Assembly: GCA_017514845.1 (NCBI GenBank)
Contig: JAFWIM010000049.1
Coordinates: 1 to 53,065 of the forward strand
Direction: 5' to 3'
DNA from: Lachnospiraceae bacterium
GTDB lineage: Bacteria > Bacillota > Clostridia > Lachnospirales > Lachnospiraceae
DNA length: 53,065 nucleotides
The notes beneath the pieces were generated by a model that made no database searches, was not told the DNA's origin, and was given only the letters and a program-made list of their open reading frames with translations. The stretch's first letter is position 1, and the number at the start of each line of letters is the position of its first letter. Below, piece by piece: positions 1 through 9,236 of the stretch. A program made the translations under genes and the position numbers.

Positions 1-237
1 CCTTTGGTCACGGTACTCATTCAAACGAATGCATTCCGTGTCCAATGCATACGTTTATGGCAGCCTGTCAATCCGGGGCATTGAATATGAACTCTGCCTC
101 ACAAAAGCCTGCCCCCGCGGGCGCTTTTGTGCCTGCAGACAGCCCCGATTCCGATTACCTTCTCTTCACCGGAGCGTTGCCTGCGTTTTTACCTCCCATT
201 GCATCCGTCTTTTTCAAAACTTCAGCCGAATGGGCGT
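1..237. other. Non-coding left edge with a GC-rich hairpin
   Basis: I see no convincing gene here; the reading frames present have no family resemblance and no good ribosome site. Positions 100-131 form a strong hairpin whose outer arms are CACAAAAGC and GCTTTTGTG, with GCCC/GGGC pairing inside. There is no clear U-tract on either strand, so it may be the end of an element cut by the window edge. Confidence 0.4.
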
Positions 238-268
238 AAAAAATCGTGCGGCTTGGGAATGCCGCACG
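238..268 (-). terminator. Rho-independent terminator of the flavin reductase gene
   Basis: Arms CGTGCGGC and GCCGCACG (245-268) enclose an 8-nt loop. On the minus strand they are followed by a run of T (forward A at 238-243). The hairpin lies about 45 nt past the stop codon of the reductase gene. Confidence 0.85.
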
Positions 269-313
269 AATTATTATAGTCAAATCCTTTTTTTGTGTCA
301 AGCGAAATGTTTA

Positions 314-2347
314 TTATTTCGCGGCGATATTCTTGATCGCTTTGCGGGCAAATGTCATCGTTCTGCCGCACGCAAGACCTGTCATGAGGTTCGGATAGGT
401 CTGGGAGAAGAAACCGCCTGAGCAGTCGCCTGTAGCGTAGAGACCTTCGATCGGCTCGCCGTCCTCCTTGATGACCTGCATATCTGTGTTGATACGGCAG
501 CCGTTCAGGGTGGTCAAATGCCATGCGCAGGTGCGGACACCGTAGTACGGCGGTGTGTCGACCGGAGTCATGCGGTGCGCTTCCTTGCCGTAGTCCTCAT
601 CGACACCTTTAGCACAGAGCTCGTTGTAGCGATTGACGGTAGCCACAAAGTTGTCAGCCGGGATATTCAGTTTCTCTGCCAGCTCCTCAAGCGTATCTGC
701 CTTCTGGACGTAGCCTGCCTCCATGAGCTCCTCGATCTTGCTCCACACAAACGAATACGGCATATTGGAGATAGCGCCGTTCGGGAACGGGAACAGACGG
801 CAGCAGCCGACTTCGTCGAACTGTTCGCAGTATTTCTCGTTGTTGGCATCAAAGACATCCACGTACGTATGATACGGCTGCATCTCCATGGAGTGAAGCA
901 TGAATTCGTACGGGCCGGACTCATTGCAGAAGCGATTGCCCTTCAGGTTGACCTTGAGGAACGGCTGCTCGCCGAACCAGAACCACTTTCCGACTGTCTC
1001 ATAGCCGGCGGTCTCATCCGGCTTTACGCAGCAGCGGTTGAACATCATGGAGCAGTGTGTCGGATCGAGCGCAGCGCCCGCCCACAGCATAGCCTTGATT
1101 CCGGAACCGTCGCCGGTGGATCCGAGTGTGTAGACGACCTTCATATCGAGGGTCATCGGCTGAAGAGCTTTCATCATAGCTGTGTTCGTCGCGTAGCCGC
1201 CGGAACAAATGAGAACGCCCTTGGATGCGTTGATGCGGACAAAGTGATTGTCTGTTGAATCCTGAGCGATAGCGCCTGTGACCTTGCCGTCCGCGTCCTG
1301 CTCGAGCTTGATGAGCGGCAGGCTGTAGCGGAATTCGGTATTGCCGTAGGACTCGATATGCTCCATGAAAATGCTGTTGATCGTGACCGTATCATCGCTG
1401 GCGTACTCATCCTTCTTATGCGGGCTGTGGCCTGTCGCGTAAGCTTTGTCACGGCCGGGATCATTAATATTTCCGACACCACCTTCAAGGCTCATATAAT
1501 ACTTACCGCTGCCCTCAAAGATACCTGTCAGCCAGTCGACCATAGGTCCGGACTCATTGATCCACACTTTGACCAGATCGCTGTCAATGTAGCCGCCGCT
1601 GTAGCGGACGAGTTCCTGCAGAGCTTCCATCTTGTCGATAGCAAGCTCCGGCATTTTCTGGATCTCTTCCTGCTGGATCTTGGAATCGATAGAACCGATA
1701 TCCTCACGAATTGTTGTCGGGGTCTCTTTCTTTTCAATGACCAGAGTCTTAAGACCTTCCTCCGCTGCAGTCAGAGCTGCGATCCAGCCGCCGGTTCCGA
1801 GACCTACGATAAGGCACTCAGTGTCAATTGTCTCGGTGATGCTGGCTTCGTCGATTTCCGGGGCCTCTCCAAGCCATTCGTTAGCCTTTTCTTCATGTTC
1901 ACCGAGAGTGATCTCCTGGCCTGCCGCCTGAGAAATACAGTTGACAGCCGCCTTGCGGATCGCGTCAGATGTGATTGTAGCGCCCGATACCGCATCGACA
2001 TCCGCGCTCTGTGCGCTGACAATCTTCTGTGCCATCTCGGGACCGATTACGGCGCCGATGTCAGGTGTCTCACCTGCGCAGTCGATAGAAACGTCCGTGA
2101 TCATAGTCTCATCAAACGTCATCGTGACAGTTACGGGGCTTGCGAGTCCCTGCTCCGTAGCTGTGTATGTTCCGGGCGTAAATGTAAGTCCGCTCGCCAC
2201 AACATCACTGCCTGCGGCAACGCTCGCGGATCCTGCATTCTTCGTTGCCGAATCTGCAAATTCGATTGCGCCGAGCGCAACCATACCTGCGGCACCGGCT
2301 GCAATGCCTTTAATAAAGTCTCTTCTGCTGATCTGATCTTTAGCCAT
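314..2347 (-). CDS. Tat-exported FMN/FAD flavoprotein reductase (fumarate/urocanate reductase-like)
   Basis: This 677-residue protein has an N-terminal twin-arginine signal (SRRDFIKG, then an Ala/Gly-rich hydrophobic stretch), so it should be folded with its flavins and exported. An FMN-binding domain follows (about residues 50-135) and ends near SGATITS, the usual site of covalent FMN attachment to Thr. The remainder is a flavocytochrome-c-type FAD_binding_2 domain with a GLGTGG dinucleotide motif near residue 180 and a C-terminal ATGDCSGGFF FAD segment. No haem motif (CxxCH) is present. Relatives reduce fumarate, urocanate or related enoates during anaerobic respiration; the substrate cannot be named here. 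The start has a good site (GGAGAGG) and the gene is monocistronic, ending at a terminator. Confidence 0.85.
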   Translation of the reverse strand: MAKDQISRRDFIKGIAAGAAGMVALGAIEFADSATKNAGSASVAAGSDVVASGLTFTPGTYTATEQGLASPVTVTMTFDETMITDVSIDCAGETPDIGAVIGPEMAQKIVSAQSADVDAVSGATITSDAIRKAAVNCISQAAGQEITLGEHEEKANEWLGEAPEIDEASITETIDTECLIVGLGTGGWIAALTAAEEGLKTLVIEKKETPTTIREDIGSIDSKIQQEEIQKMPELAIDKMEALQELVRYSGGYIDSDLVKVWINESGPMVDWLTGIFEGSGKYYMSLEGGVGNINDPGRDKAYATGHSPHKKDEYASDDTVTINSIFMEHIESYGNTEFRYSLPLIKLEQDADGKVTGAIAQDSTDNHFVRINASKGVLICSGGYATNTAMMKALQPMTLDMKVVYTLGSTGDGSGIKAMLWAGAALDPTHCSMMFNRCCVKPDETAGYETVGKWFWFGEQPFLKVNLKGNRFCNESGPYEFMLHSMEMQPYHTYVDVFDANNEKYCEQFDEVGCCRLFPFPNGAISNMPYSFVWSKIEELMEAGYVQKADTLEELAEKLNIPADNFVATVNRYNELCAKGVDEDYGKEAHRMTPVDTPPYYGVRTCAWHLTTLNGCRINTDMQVIKEDGEPIEGLYATGDCSGGFFSQTYPNLMTGLACGRTMTFARKAIKNIAAK

Positions 2348-2435
2348 CTTTCTAGTTGCTCCTCTCCAAAGTAGATGTCAGAAAATGCAAATGACGGCTT
2401 GCGCCGTCATTGCACCCACGATGCAAGATATAATA

Positions 2436-2464
2436 ATTTTACCTTTTGGCAGTTATATGCGCAA
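2436..2464 (-). promoter_or_regulatory. Candidate sigma-A promoter of the flavin reductase
   Basis: On the minus strand TTGCGC and TAAAAT are separated by 17 nt. The transcript would carry a perfect hairpin with arms AATGACGGC/GCCGTCATT (2390-2411) before the ribosome site. The -35 match is only partial. Confidence 0.45.
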
Positions 2465-2499
2465 GATAAAATAATAAATCTGCAATCATCTTTATATCA

Positions 2500-2693
2500 C
2501 AGTTCAGACGAGCTGTCCCATGGAATTTCAAGAGCCGGCGCAAAGCATCCTTCTTCGTGAGAAAAACATTGCAGGTCCGACTGAGAGACCAAAAAGCAGT
2601 TGCTTTTTTGGCTCGCAGGGTAGGACCTGCGTTTTTCGATGAAGATGATGTTTGCGCCGGTTTTATGAATTCAAGTCTCGCTCGTCTCAGCTG
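2500..2693 (+). repeat. 194-bp palindromic intergenic repeat, copy A
   Basis: Outer arms are CAGTTCAGACGAGC (2500-2513) and the near-complement at 2680-2693. Middle arms pair around GCCGGCGCAAA (2534 on) with TTTGCGCCGG (ending 2660). The centre carries the conserved internal-loop sequence CGACTGAGAGA and a variable apical stem. The right outer arm overlaps the last codons and stop of truA. Copies B (20771-20960) and C (49806-49999) share the architecture. Confidence 0.8.
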
Positions 2694-3460
2694 TTATTCG
2701 TTAAGCAGGCAGCCTTAATCTCATATTCAGGATACCGGATCTCACAGAGAACAAGACCTTTCGCAATCGCGGTGGGACCGGCCGCACTCCGATTCTTAGC
2801 CTCAAGGACCTCCTTCATATGCTCCGGCGGATACTTGCCTCCGCCTATTTCGAGGAGAGTCCCGGCGATGATCCTCACCATATTATATAAAAAACCGTTC
2901 CCGGTGATTTTTAACGTGACTCTGTCACCGGTCCTCGTCACGCCGGCATCGTAAATAGTTCTCACCGTCGTATTCGACGAATAGCCGGCGGCCGCGAACG
3001 ACGCAAAATCATGTTCCCCGACCAGCATCTCCGCGGCAGTGTTCATACTGTCCGCATCGAGCGGATAATAATAGTGCATTTCCGTATTGCGGGTCAGAGG
3101 TTCCGGAAACTTCCGGTTGATCACGTGGTACTCGTAGGTCTTGACGGTATCCTGAAATCTCGGGTGAAATGAATCCGGCACCTTACATGAGTCCATGATC
3201 CGTATATCCTCGGGCAGTCTCGCGTTCAGAGCAAATGCGATCTTCGTCGGATCGATCCTCGACTCCACGTCAAAACACGCGACATTGCCGAGGGCATGGA
3301 CCCCCGCGTCCGTCCGGCTGGCCCCCATTGTGCGGATGCGCTCCCCGAAGAGATGCTCGATCGCATCCTCGAGAACATCCTGCACAGCCACGCCGTTCGT
3401 CTGGCTCTGATAGCCGTGATAGTTTGTCCCGTCATAGGCGACAATGAGTTTAACACGCAT
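2687..3460 (-). CDS. truA: tRNA pseudouridine synthase A
   Basis: TruA converts uridines 38-40 of the tRNA anticodon stem-loop to pseudouridine in the cytoplasm. The 257-residue length fits the family (about 245-270). The catalytic aspartate is Asp51 in the ASRTDAGVHA motif, and the N-terminal AYDGTNYHGYQ segment is typical. The gene is last in an ecfA1-ecfA2-ecfT-truA run, an order conserved in Firmicutes. Its final codons and stop lie inside the outer arm of palindromic repeat A, so the repeat abuts or has reshaped the 3' end of the gene. Confidence 0.96.
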   Translation of the reverse strand: MRVKLIVAYDGTNYHGYQSQTNGVAVQDVLEDAIEHLFGERIRTMGASRTDAGVHALGNVACFDVESRIDPTKIAFALNARLPEDIRIMDSCKVPDSFHPRFQDTVKTYEYHVINRKFPEPLTRNTEMHYYYPLDADSMNTAAEMLVGEHDFASFAAAGYSSNTTVRTIYDAGVTRTGDRVTLKITGNGFLYNMVRIIAGTLLEIGGGKYPPEHMKEVLEAKNRSAAGPTAIAKGLVLCEIRYPEYEIKAACLTNNS

Positions 3461-3573
3461 AATTATTTGATCCTTTATCTAAGAAGGGAAACCCCGCTTC
3501 TGAAAATTGTAGGTGAATCAACATTCTGCTCGCCAACGCGCGGGGCATGCCGGTCTTACAGCAAAGAACCCAC

Positions 3574-4383
3574 TCAGATCCACCCTCCGCCGAAAACGCA
3601 GAAGCAGACAGATGCCGCTGCAAATGCCAGCATCAGGGCATAGGCGACATAGTCGCGCTTTTCATATCGGAGCGGCTTCATCTGGGTCCTTCCCTCTCCG
3701 CCGTGATAGCAGCGTGCTTCCATAGCCATGGCAAGATCATTGGCCCGCTGGAAAGCAGAGACGAAAAGAGGAACCAGAAGAGGTATCATATTGGTCACGC
3801 GCTTTATCAGGTTTCCGGATTCAAAATCCGCGCCGCGGGCGATCTGTGCCTTCATGATCTTATCCGTTTCCTCCATCAGGATCGGAATAAAGCGGAGCGC
3901 GATCGACATCATCATGGATATCTCGTGGACCGGAACCTTGAGCACCTTGAGGGGGCTGAACAGATTCTCCATTGCGTCGGTGAGCTGGTTCGGTGTCGTC
4001 GTCAGCGTCATGATTGAGGATCCGATGATGAGATAGGACAGACGGATCGCCATTCTGAAAGCCTGCGCGACACCTTCTCTGGTGACGGTCAGCCGCCAGA
4101 TCGTAAAAATTGCCTCGCCCGGCGTGAACAGCATGTTGAAAATGACTGTGATAATCAAAATGAAAATAATTGCCTTCATTCCCTTCAGCATCATGCCGAA
4201 CGGAACTTTCGAGAGCCTTACAAGGGTCGCGAGAACGATAGTGACGAACACATAGCCCGCCACACCTTTGATCAGGAAAAGAGAGATAATGAAGACCAGC
4301 GTGCCGAGAAATTTGACCCGGGGATCCAGCCTGTGGAGAATCGAATCCGCCGGATAGTACTGTCCGATCGTAATATTTCTCAT
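3574..4383 (-). CDS. ecfT: ECF transporter transmembrane coupling protein EcfT
   Basis: EcfT is the membrane scaffold of a group II energy-coupling-factor transporter. It links the two EcfA ATPases to exchangeable vitamin- or metal-binding S components. The protein has 269 residues with several hydrophobic helices at both ends. A cytoplasmic coupling region carries an Ala-Arg-Gly motif (AQIARGADF) and a second, variant one (MEARCYHGGEGRT). The ATG overlaps the stop of ecfA2 by 4 nt (ATGA), implying coupled translation. No S-component gene lies in the window, as expected for a shared module whose S components are encoded elsewhere. Confidence 0.95.
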   Translation of the reverse strand: MRNITIGQYYPADSILHRLDPRVKFLGTLVFIISLFLIKGVAGYVFVTIVLATLVRLSKVPFGMMLKGMKAIIFILIITVIFNMLFTPGEAIFTIWRLTVTREGVAQAFRMAIRLSYLIIGSSIMTLTTTPNQLTDAMENLFSPLKVLKVPVHEISMMMSIALRFIPILMEETDKIMKAQIARGADFESGNLIKRVTNMIPLLVPLFVSAFQRANDLAMAMEARCYHGGEGRTQMKPLRYEKRDYVAYALMLAFAAASVCFCVFGGGWI

Positions 4384-5243
4384 CTCTTTGCCCCCTTTCC
4401 GGCCAGGGCTTCAAGAATGCTCTTCTTTGCCTCCTCGATCGTTGTGGCCTGTACGTCCACAGGTAGCCCTTTGGCTGCCAGATCGTGCATGATGTAGGTG
4501 ATCTGCGGAGCTGCAAGCCCGATTTTCTCGAGTTCTTTGTAGTGAGCAAAGACCTCCCTCGGTGTACCGTCATACGGGATCCTGCCATCGTTCACAACGA
4601 TCAGGCGATCCGCATACCTTGCCACATCCTCCATACTGTGCGAGACAAGGATGATAGTTATTCCGCGCTGATCGTGCAGATAGCTGATCTGATCCAGTAT
4701 TTCATCTCTCCCTTTCGGGTCAAGTCCTGCTGTCGGCTCATCAAGAATGAGGACTTTCGGATTCATTGCCAGAACACCGGCGATGGCTACTCTTCTCTTC
4801 TGTCCGCCGGACAGCTCAAACGGAGAGTGCCCGTAGAACTTCTCGGGAAAACCAACCTGAACCAGAGCTTCCCTGGCCCTTGCTTCCGCCTCCTCTTTGG
4901 AGAGGCCCTGATTCTTCGGGCCGAAAGCGACGTCCGTGAGAACATCTGTCTCGAAGAGCTGATGTTCCGGATACTGGAAAACAAGACCGACTTTCGAGCG
5001 CAGAGCTCTCCTGTCATACTTTTCTCCCCAGATATCCTCTCCCTCGAACAGTACTTTGCCTTCCGTAGGCTCCATGAGGGCGTTGAAGTGCTGAATCAGC
5101 GTCGACTTGCCGCTCCCGGTATGGCCGATGATGCCTATGAACTGGCCTTCCTCAATCGCAAGATCGATATTTGAAAGTGCATTGACTTCGAAGACCGTGC
5201 CCTTTCCGTATGTATAAGAAACATTTTTTAGCTCTAACTGCAT
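4380..5243 (-). CDS. ecfA2: ECF transporter ATPase EcfA2
   Basis: This is one of the paired ATPases driving the ECF vitamin/metal importer. In its 287 residues the Walker A GHTGSGKST lies at about 40-48, the Q-loop is FQYPEHQLFE, the ABC signature is LSGGQKRR, Walker B is VLILDEPTAGLD, and the switch histidine is in LVSHSMED. The FQ.PE..LF Q-loop favours the EcfA2 assignment over EcfA1. The gene starts 4 nt after ecfA1 stops and overlaps ecfT by 4 nt. The ribosome site before it is weak, consistent with coupling to ecfA1 translation. Confidence 0.94.
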   Translation of the reverse strand: MQLELKNVSYTYGKGTVFEVNALSNIDLAIEEGQFIGIIGHTGSGKSTLIQHFNALMEPTEGKVLFEGEDIWGEKYDRRALRSKVGLVFQYPEHQLFETDVLTDVAFGPKNQGLSKEEAEARAREALVQVGFPEKFYGHSPFELSGGQKRRVAIAGVLAMNPKVLILDEPTAGLDPKGRDEILDQISYLHDQRGITIILVSHSMEDVARYADRLIVVNDGRIPYDGTPREVFAHYKELEKIGLAAPQITYIMHDLAAKGLPVDVQATTIEEAKKSILEALAGKGAKR

Positions 5244-5247
5244 ATTT

Positions 5248-6090
5248 TTATACCAGTGCCTCCACCAGTTCCTCTCTCGTCAAAATGCCCGCCGGTATAT
5301 CAATTCCGCTCTTTCTGAGCTCATAGGCCAGTTCTGTGACCTGAGGAACATCCAGCCTGTACTTCTTGAGCTTGTCGACCTCGGTAAAAATCTCCCGCGG
5401 CGTACCCTGCATCACGATATGTCCGGAATCCATTACAAATACGTGGTCAGCGCCAATGACTTCCTCCATGTAATGCGTGATGAGGATGACCGTTATGCCA
5501 AGCTTCTCGTTGAGCTCGTGGACAGTCCGAAGCACATCCTTTCGTCCGGTCGGATCCAGCATGGCTGTCGGTTCATCCATGACGATGCACTCCGGCCGCA
5601 TGGCTATGACGCCGGCGATCGCGACTCTCTGCTTCTGACCGCCCGAGAGCCTGTTGGGCGACTTCTTGCGGTGCTTCAGCATGCCGACCCTTGACAGACT
5701 GTCATCCACCCTCGACCAGATCTCATCTGTCGGCACACCGATATTCTCCGGCCCGAACCCGACGTCCTCCTCGACCACCGTTCCGATAATCTGGTTGTCC
5801 GGATTCTGGAAGACCATCCCCGCTTTCTGGCGGATTTTCCAGATCTCCTCCTCCCCGGAGGTATCGATCTCATCGACCCACATCGTCCCCTCCGTGGGCA
5901 CGAGCAGCGCGTTCATATGCTTGGCCAAAGTGGATTTTCCGGAACCGTTGTGCCCGAGGATCGCGATGAAGTCCCCCTTCTTAATGTCAAGGGTCACGTC
6001 ATCAATTGCCCGGACTTTCTCTATCTTGCTGTCATCCTCGCCGTATTTCATATAATCAAAGCACAGTTTTACAGCTTTAATAATTCCCAT
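5248..6090 (-). CDS. ecfA1: ECF transporter ATPase EcfA1
   Basis: This 280-residue ATPase pairs with EcfA2. The Walker [10 protein letters not shown] is at about residues 46-54, the Q-loop is [11 protein letters not shown], the signature is LSGGQKQR, Walker B is [13 protein letters not shown], and the switch region is LITHYMEE. The FQNPDNQ loop is typical of EcfA1. It opens the ecfA1-ecfA2-ecfT-truA unit behind a good site (CAGGAGAAG) and lies 19 bp after engB, so it is probably cotranscribed with the lon-engB genes. Confidence 0.94.
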   Translation of the reverse strand: MGIIKAVKLCFDYMKYGEDDSKIEKVRAIDDVTLDIKKGDFIAILGHNGSGKSTLAKHMNALLVPTEGTMWVDEIDTSGEEEIWKIRQKAGMVFQNPDNQIIGTVVEEDVGFGPENIGVPTDEIWSRVDDSLSRVGMLKHRKKSPNRLSGGQKQRVAIAGVIAMRPECIVMDEPTAMLDPTGRKDVLRTVHELNEKLGITVILITHYMEEVIGADHVFVMDSGHIVMQGTPREIFTEVDKLKKYRLDVPQVTELAYELRKSGIDIPAGILTREELVEALV

Positions 6091-6109
6091 GCTCTTCTCC
6101 TGCTTCTCA

Positions 6110-6748
6110 TTATGTCTGCGTTTCCAGATTTCTGATAATGTCCCAGATTTCCTCCCGGCCCTCTCTGGTCTCCGCGGAGAAGGCGATGACCGGTGTGCCG
6201 GGCGCTGTACCGAGTTCCCTTCGGATCGTATTCAGAGCCTTCTGCACCTGTGCTTTCTTGAGTTTATCCTTCTTGGTCGCGATAATGACCGGCTCCATGG
6301 CATTCTCAACGATCCATTTGTGCATGAGCTTGTCATTTGCGGAAGGTGCATGGCGGATATCGACCAGGAGAAAGACCGCGCGCAGCATTTTCGACTGTCT
6401 TAAGTAGCGCTCGATCATTTTTCCCCATTTTGCTTTCACCTCGACACCGGCATTGGCATACCCGTAACCCGGGAGGTCGACCAGATAACAGTCCGGAGCG
6501 AACGGCTCCGCAAGCTGTGTATCACTGACCGGCGTCCCCTCGTTAACGTGGTAATAATTGATCGTCTGCGTTTTGCCCGGCTGGCTCGACGTCCTTGCCA
6601 GAGATTTTCTCTGAATGAGCGTGTTGATGAGGGAACTCTTTCCGACATTGGATTTTCCCGCAAATGCCACCTCGATTCGATCTTTCTCCGGCACCGTACT
6701 CGTCACACCGATGACCGTCTCGAGCGTCACACTTCTGATTTTTGACAT
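6110..6748 (-). CDS. engB: Ribosome biogenesis GTP-binding protein EngB (YsxC/YihA)
   Basis: EngB is a small GTPase needed for late assembly of the large ribosomal subunit. The 212-residue protein is a single G domain: G1 GKSNVGKSS at about 31-39, the G2 threonine region [11 protein letters not shown]3 DLPGYGYA, G4 TKKDKLKK, and a G5-like FSAETREG. It lies directly downstream of lon, the arrangement also known from Bacillus (lonA-ysxC). The roughly 70-nt gap to lon holds a GC-rich palindrome (about 6768-6786) without a U-tract, so some read-through is likely. Confidence 0.96.
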   Translation of the reverse strand: MSKIRSVTLETVIGVTSTVPEKDRIEVAFAGKSNVGKSSLINTLIQRKSLARTSSQPGKTQTINYYHVNEGTPVSDTQLAEPFAPDCYLVDLPGYGYANAGVEVKAKWGKMIERYLRQSKMLRAVFLLVDIRHAPSANDKLMHKWIVENAMEPVIIATKKDKLKKAQVQKALNTIRRELGTAPGTPVIAFSAETREGREEIWDIIRNLETQT

Positions 6749-6821
6749 GTATTTACCTCACAGATCAGCGGGCAGTGCCCGCTGACATATTGATTCCTCA
6801 GGTCTCACCCCGAGTAACAGA

Positions 6822-9149
6822 TCAGGAGACGAGGGCAGTGCCCAGCACGTCCTCCATCGTGGACGCGTATACGATCTCAAGACCGTCCGTGATCTCGGCA
6901 TCCACTTCCTTCATGTCGTTCCGGTTCTTCTCCGGCACCAAGACTGTCCTGATTCCTGCTTTCTTGGCAGCCAGCAGCTTCTCCTTGAGTCCCCCGATCG
7001 GGAGCACACGGCCCCGGAGGGTGATCTCGCCGGTCATTGCCACATCCGCGCGGACTTTGCGTCCCGTGATCGCGGAGAGGATAGCTGTCGCCATAGTAAC
7101 GCCCGCGGACGGGCCGTCCTTAGGAACCGCGCCTTCCGGAATGTGGATGTGAATGTCATTGTTGCGGAAGAAATCTTCCGGGATGCCGTAAGCAGCCGCG
7201 ACGGAGCGGATATAGCTTATGCCCGCCTCAGCAGATTCCTTCATGACGTCACCGATCTGACCGGTGAGCTTGAACTCGCCCTTGCCGGGCATTATATTCA
7301 CCTCTACCTGGAGTGTTACGCCGCCGACGGAAGTCCAGGCAAGGCCTCTGACAATGCCCACCTCATCCTCATCGTTGACCGGATTAATACTGTAGCGCTC
7401 GTATCCGAGGAATTCCTCGAGATTCTCCGGACTGACCGTGATCTTCTTTTTCCCTTCCTCGAGGATCCTGCGGGCTGATTTTCTGCAAATCTCGGCGATT
7501 TCCCGCTCAAGGGAGCGCACGCCCGCCTCGCGCGTGTATTTGGCAATAATATCGGCGATCGCTTCATCCGTGATGACCAGCTGACGCTTTTTCAGGCCGT
7601 TCTTTTCGATCTGCTTGGGGATCAGATGATCCTTAGCTATATGAAGCTTCTCATTCTCGGTGTAGGAAGTGATCTCGATCACTTCCATTCTGTCGAGAAG
7701 CGGCCGTGGAATTGTCTGCAGATCATTGGCCGTCGCGATAAACAGAACATCCGAAAGGTCTACGGGTATCTCAACGTAATGGTCCTCAAAGTGGCTGTTC
7801 TGTTCAGAGTCCAGGACCTCGAGCAGTGCCGATGCTGTATCTCCCTTATAGTCGCTGCTGACCTTATCGATCTCATCGAGCATCATAAGAGGGTTGCGAA
7901 CGCCCGCTTTTTTGAGCCCGCTCACGATTCTTCCCGGCATAGCCCCGACATACGTGCGCCTGTGGCCGCGAATCTCAGCCTCATCGCGAACGCCGCCGAG
8001 AGACAGCCTTATGTATTTCTTATTCAGAGCTTCCGCAATAGAGTGTCCGATCGATGTCTTGCCGGTACCCGGAGGTCCCACAAGGCAGAGGATCGGTCCC
8101 GCCCCGTTGCCGGTCAGCTGTCTCACTGCCAGGAATTCGAGAACTCTCTCCTTGACCTTGGTCAGCCCGTAGTGGTCGCGATCGAGGATCTGCTTCGCGC
8201 GGACAAGGTCATGGCGGTCCCTGCTGGCTTTATCCCAGGGAAGGGCGAGAAGGGTCTCAATGTATCCCCGGAGAACAGCACTCTCCGGAGACTGGCCGGG
8301 AAGATTCTGGAAGCGTTTGATCTCCTCGTAAAGTTTATCCTTGACTTCCTTTGGAGCTTTTAGCTTCTTTGTAGCCTCCCTGAAGTTGTCAATATCGCTC
8401 AGCGTCGTGTCCTCACCGAGTTCCTCGCGGATCACCTTGAGCTGCTCGCGCAGCAGGTACTCCTTCTGATTCTGGTCGACGCGCTCTCTGATTTTCTCCT
8501 GCAGTTCCTTGCGGATCGCCATAACCTCGGTCTCATTGGTAAGCAGAATACCGAGGGCTTCATACTGCTCCTCCATGGAAATCGCCTCAAGAATGATCTG
8601 CCGCTTTTCATAGGGCAGGGGCATATTGATAGCGATCTGGCTGAGCACATACTCAAGATCATCCGATTCCATGATCTGCACCGCTACATCGCGGCTGATA
8701 TTATGGTCCTGCGTAAAATATGAAGCAAAGAGATCCTTTATGCTTCGAAGCATGGCTTCCTTCATGGAAGCCGGGAACATGTCCGTGGACTCATTCCCGG
8801 TGGGATTTACCTCAGCGAGAATGTAATCTTCAGTCTTTTCAAATGAGCCTACGACCGCTCTCTCCATCCCTTCAACGAGAACGCGAACCATATTTCTCGG
8901 CAGGCGATTGACCTGCTTTACAAATGCGATCACGCCGACATCCCATACGTCATTGATGTCCGGATCTTCCAAATTCGGGTCGTGCTGTGTGACCAGAAAT
9001 ACTCTCTGGTCATCTCTCATCGCCCTCTCGAGGGATGCTCGCGATCTGTCGCGGCTCACATCAAAATGTACGATCATTCCCGGCAGGATGCTGGTCCCCC
9101 GAAGGGGCACTGCCGGAAGATACATGATATCTGATCCAATATTTTTCAA
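6822..9149 (-). CDS. lon: ATP-dependent protease Lon (first copy)
   Basis: Lon is a cytoplasmic AAA+ serine protease that degrades misfolded and regulatory proteins. Visible in order are the N-terminal LON substrate domain ([14 protein letters not shown]), a coiled linker, Walker A GPPGTGKT, Walker [10 protein letters not shown], and the C-terminal protease domain with catalytic Ser in PKDGPSAG and Lys in the [10 protein letters not shown] segment. I chose a TTG start at 9149 because AGGTGG lies 8 nt upstream; GTG at 9161 has no site and ATG at 9113 is also possible. The setting tig-clpP-clpX-lon-engB is the usual housekeeping one. A second, differently regulated Lon is encoded at 47393-49690. 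Confidence 0.93.
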   Translation of the reverse strand: MKNIGSDIMYLPAVPLRGTSILPGMIVHFDVSRDRSRASLERAMRDDQRVFLVTQHDPNLEDPDINDVWDVGVIAFVKQVNRLPRNMVRVLVEGMERAVVGSFEKTEDYILAEVNPTGNESTDMFPASMKEAMLRSIKDLFASYFTQDHNISRDVAVQIMESDDLEYVLSQIAINMPLPYEKRQIILEAISMEEQYEALGILLTNETEVMAIRKELQEKIRERVDQNQKEYLLREQLKVIREELGEDTTLSDIDNFREATKKLKAPKEVKDKLYEEIKRFQNLPGQSPESAVLRGYIETLLALPWDKASRDRHDLVRAKQILDRDHYGLTKVKERVLEFLAVRQLTGNGAGPILCLVGPPGTGKTSIGHSIAEALNKKYIRLSLGGVRDEAEIRGHRRTYVGAMPGRIVSGLKKAGVRNPLMMLDEIDKVSSDYKGDTASALLEVLDSEQNSHFEDHYVEIPVDLSDVLFIATANDLQTIPRPLLDRMEVIEITSYTENEKLHIAKDHLIPKQIEKNGLKKRQLVITDEAIADIIAKYTREAGVRSLEREIAEICRKSARRILEEGKKKITVSPENLEEFLGYERYSINPVNDEDEVGIVRGLAWTSVGGVTLQVEVNIMPGKGEFKLTGQIGDVMKESAEAGISYIRSVAAAYGIPEDFFRNNDIHIHIPEGAVPKDGPSAGVTMATAILSAITGRKVRADVAMTGEITLRGRVLPIGGLKEKLLAAKKAGIRTVLVPEKNRNDMKEVDAEITDGLEIVYASTMEDVLGTALVS

Positions 9150-9236
9150 ATGGTAATCCACCTTTTTCAGTCACTCCGATCATTCGCCTTTGCCGGCCTC
9201 ATTTAGAATCTCCGGCCCCGGCGATCGTCAGATTTT

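Noticed and set aside
1358-2374. Long open frame on the plus strand opposite the flavin reductase gene
   Set aside because: It has no recognisable domain or ribosome site and lies wholly antisense to a clear coding gene.
2540-2660. TPP riboswitch suggested by CTGAGAG in repeat A
   Set aside because: The rest of the TPP aptamer consensus is absent and the motif recurs within a palindrome at unrelated genes.
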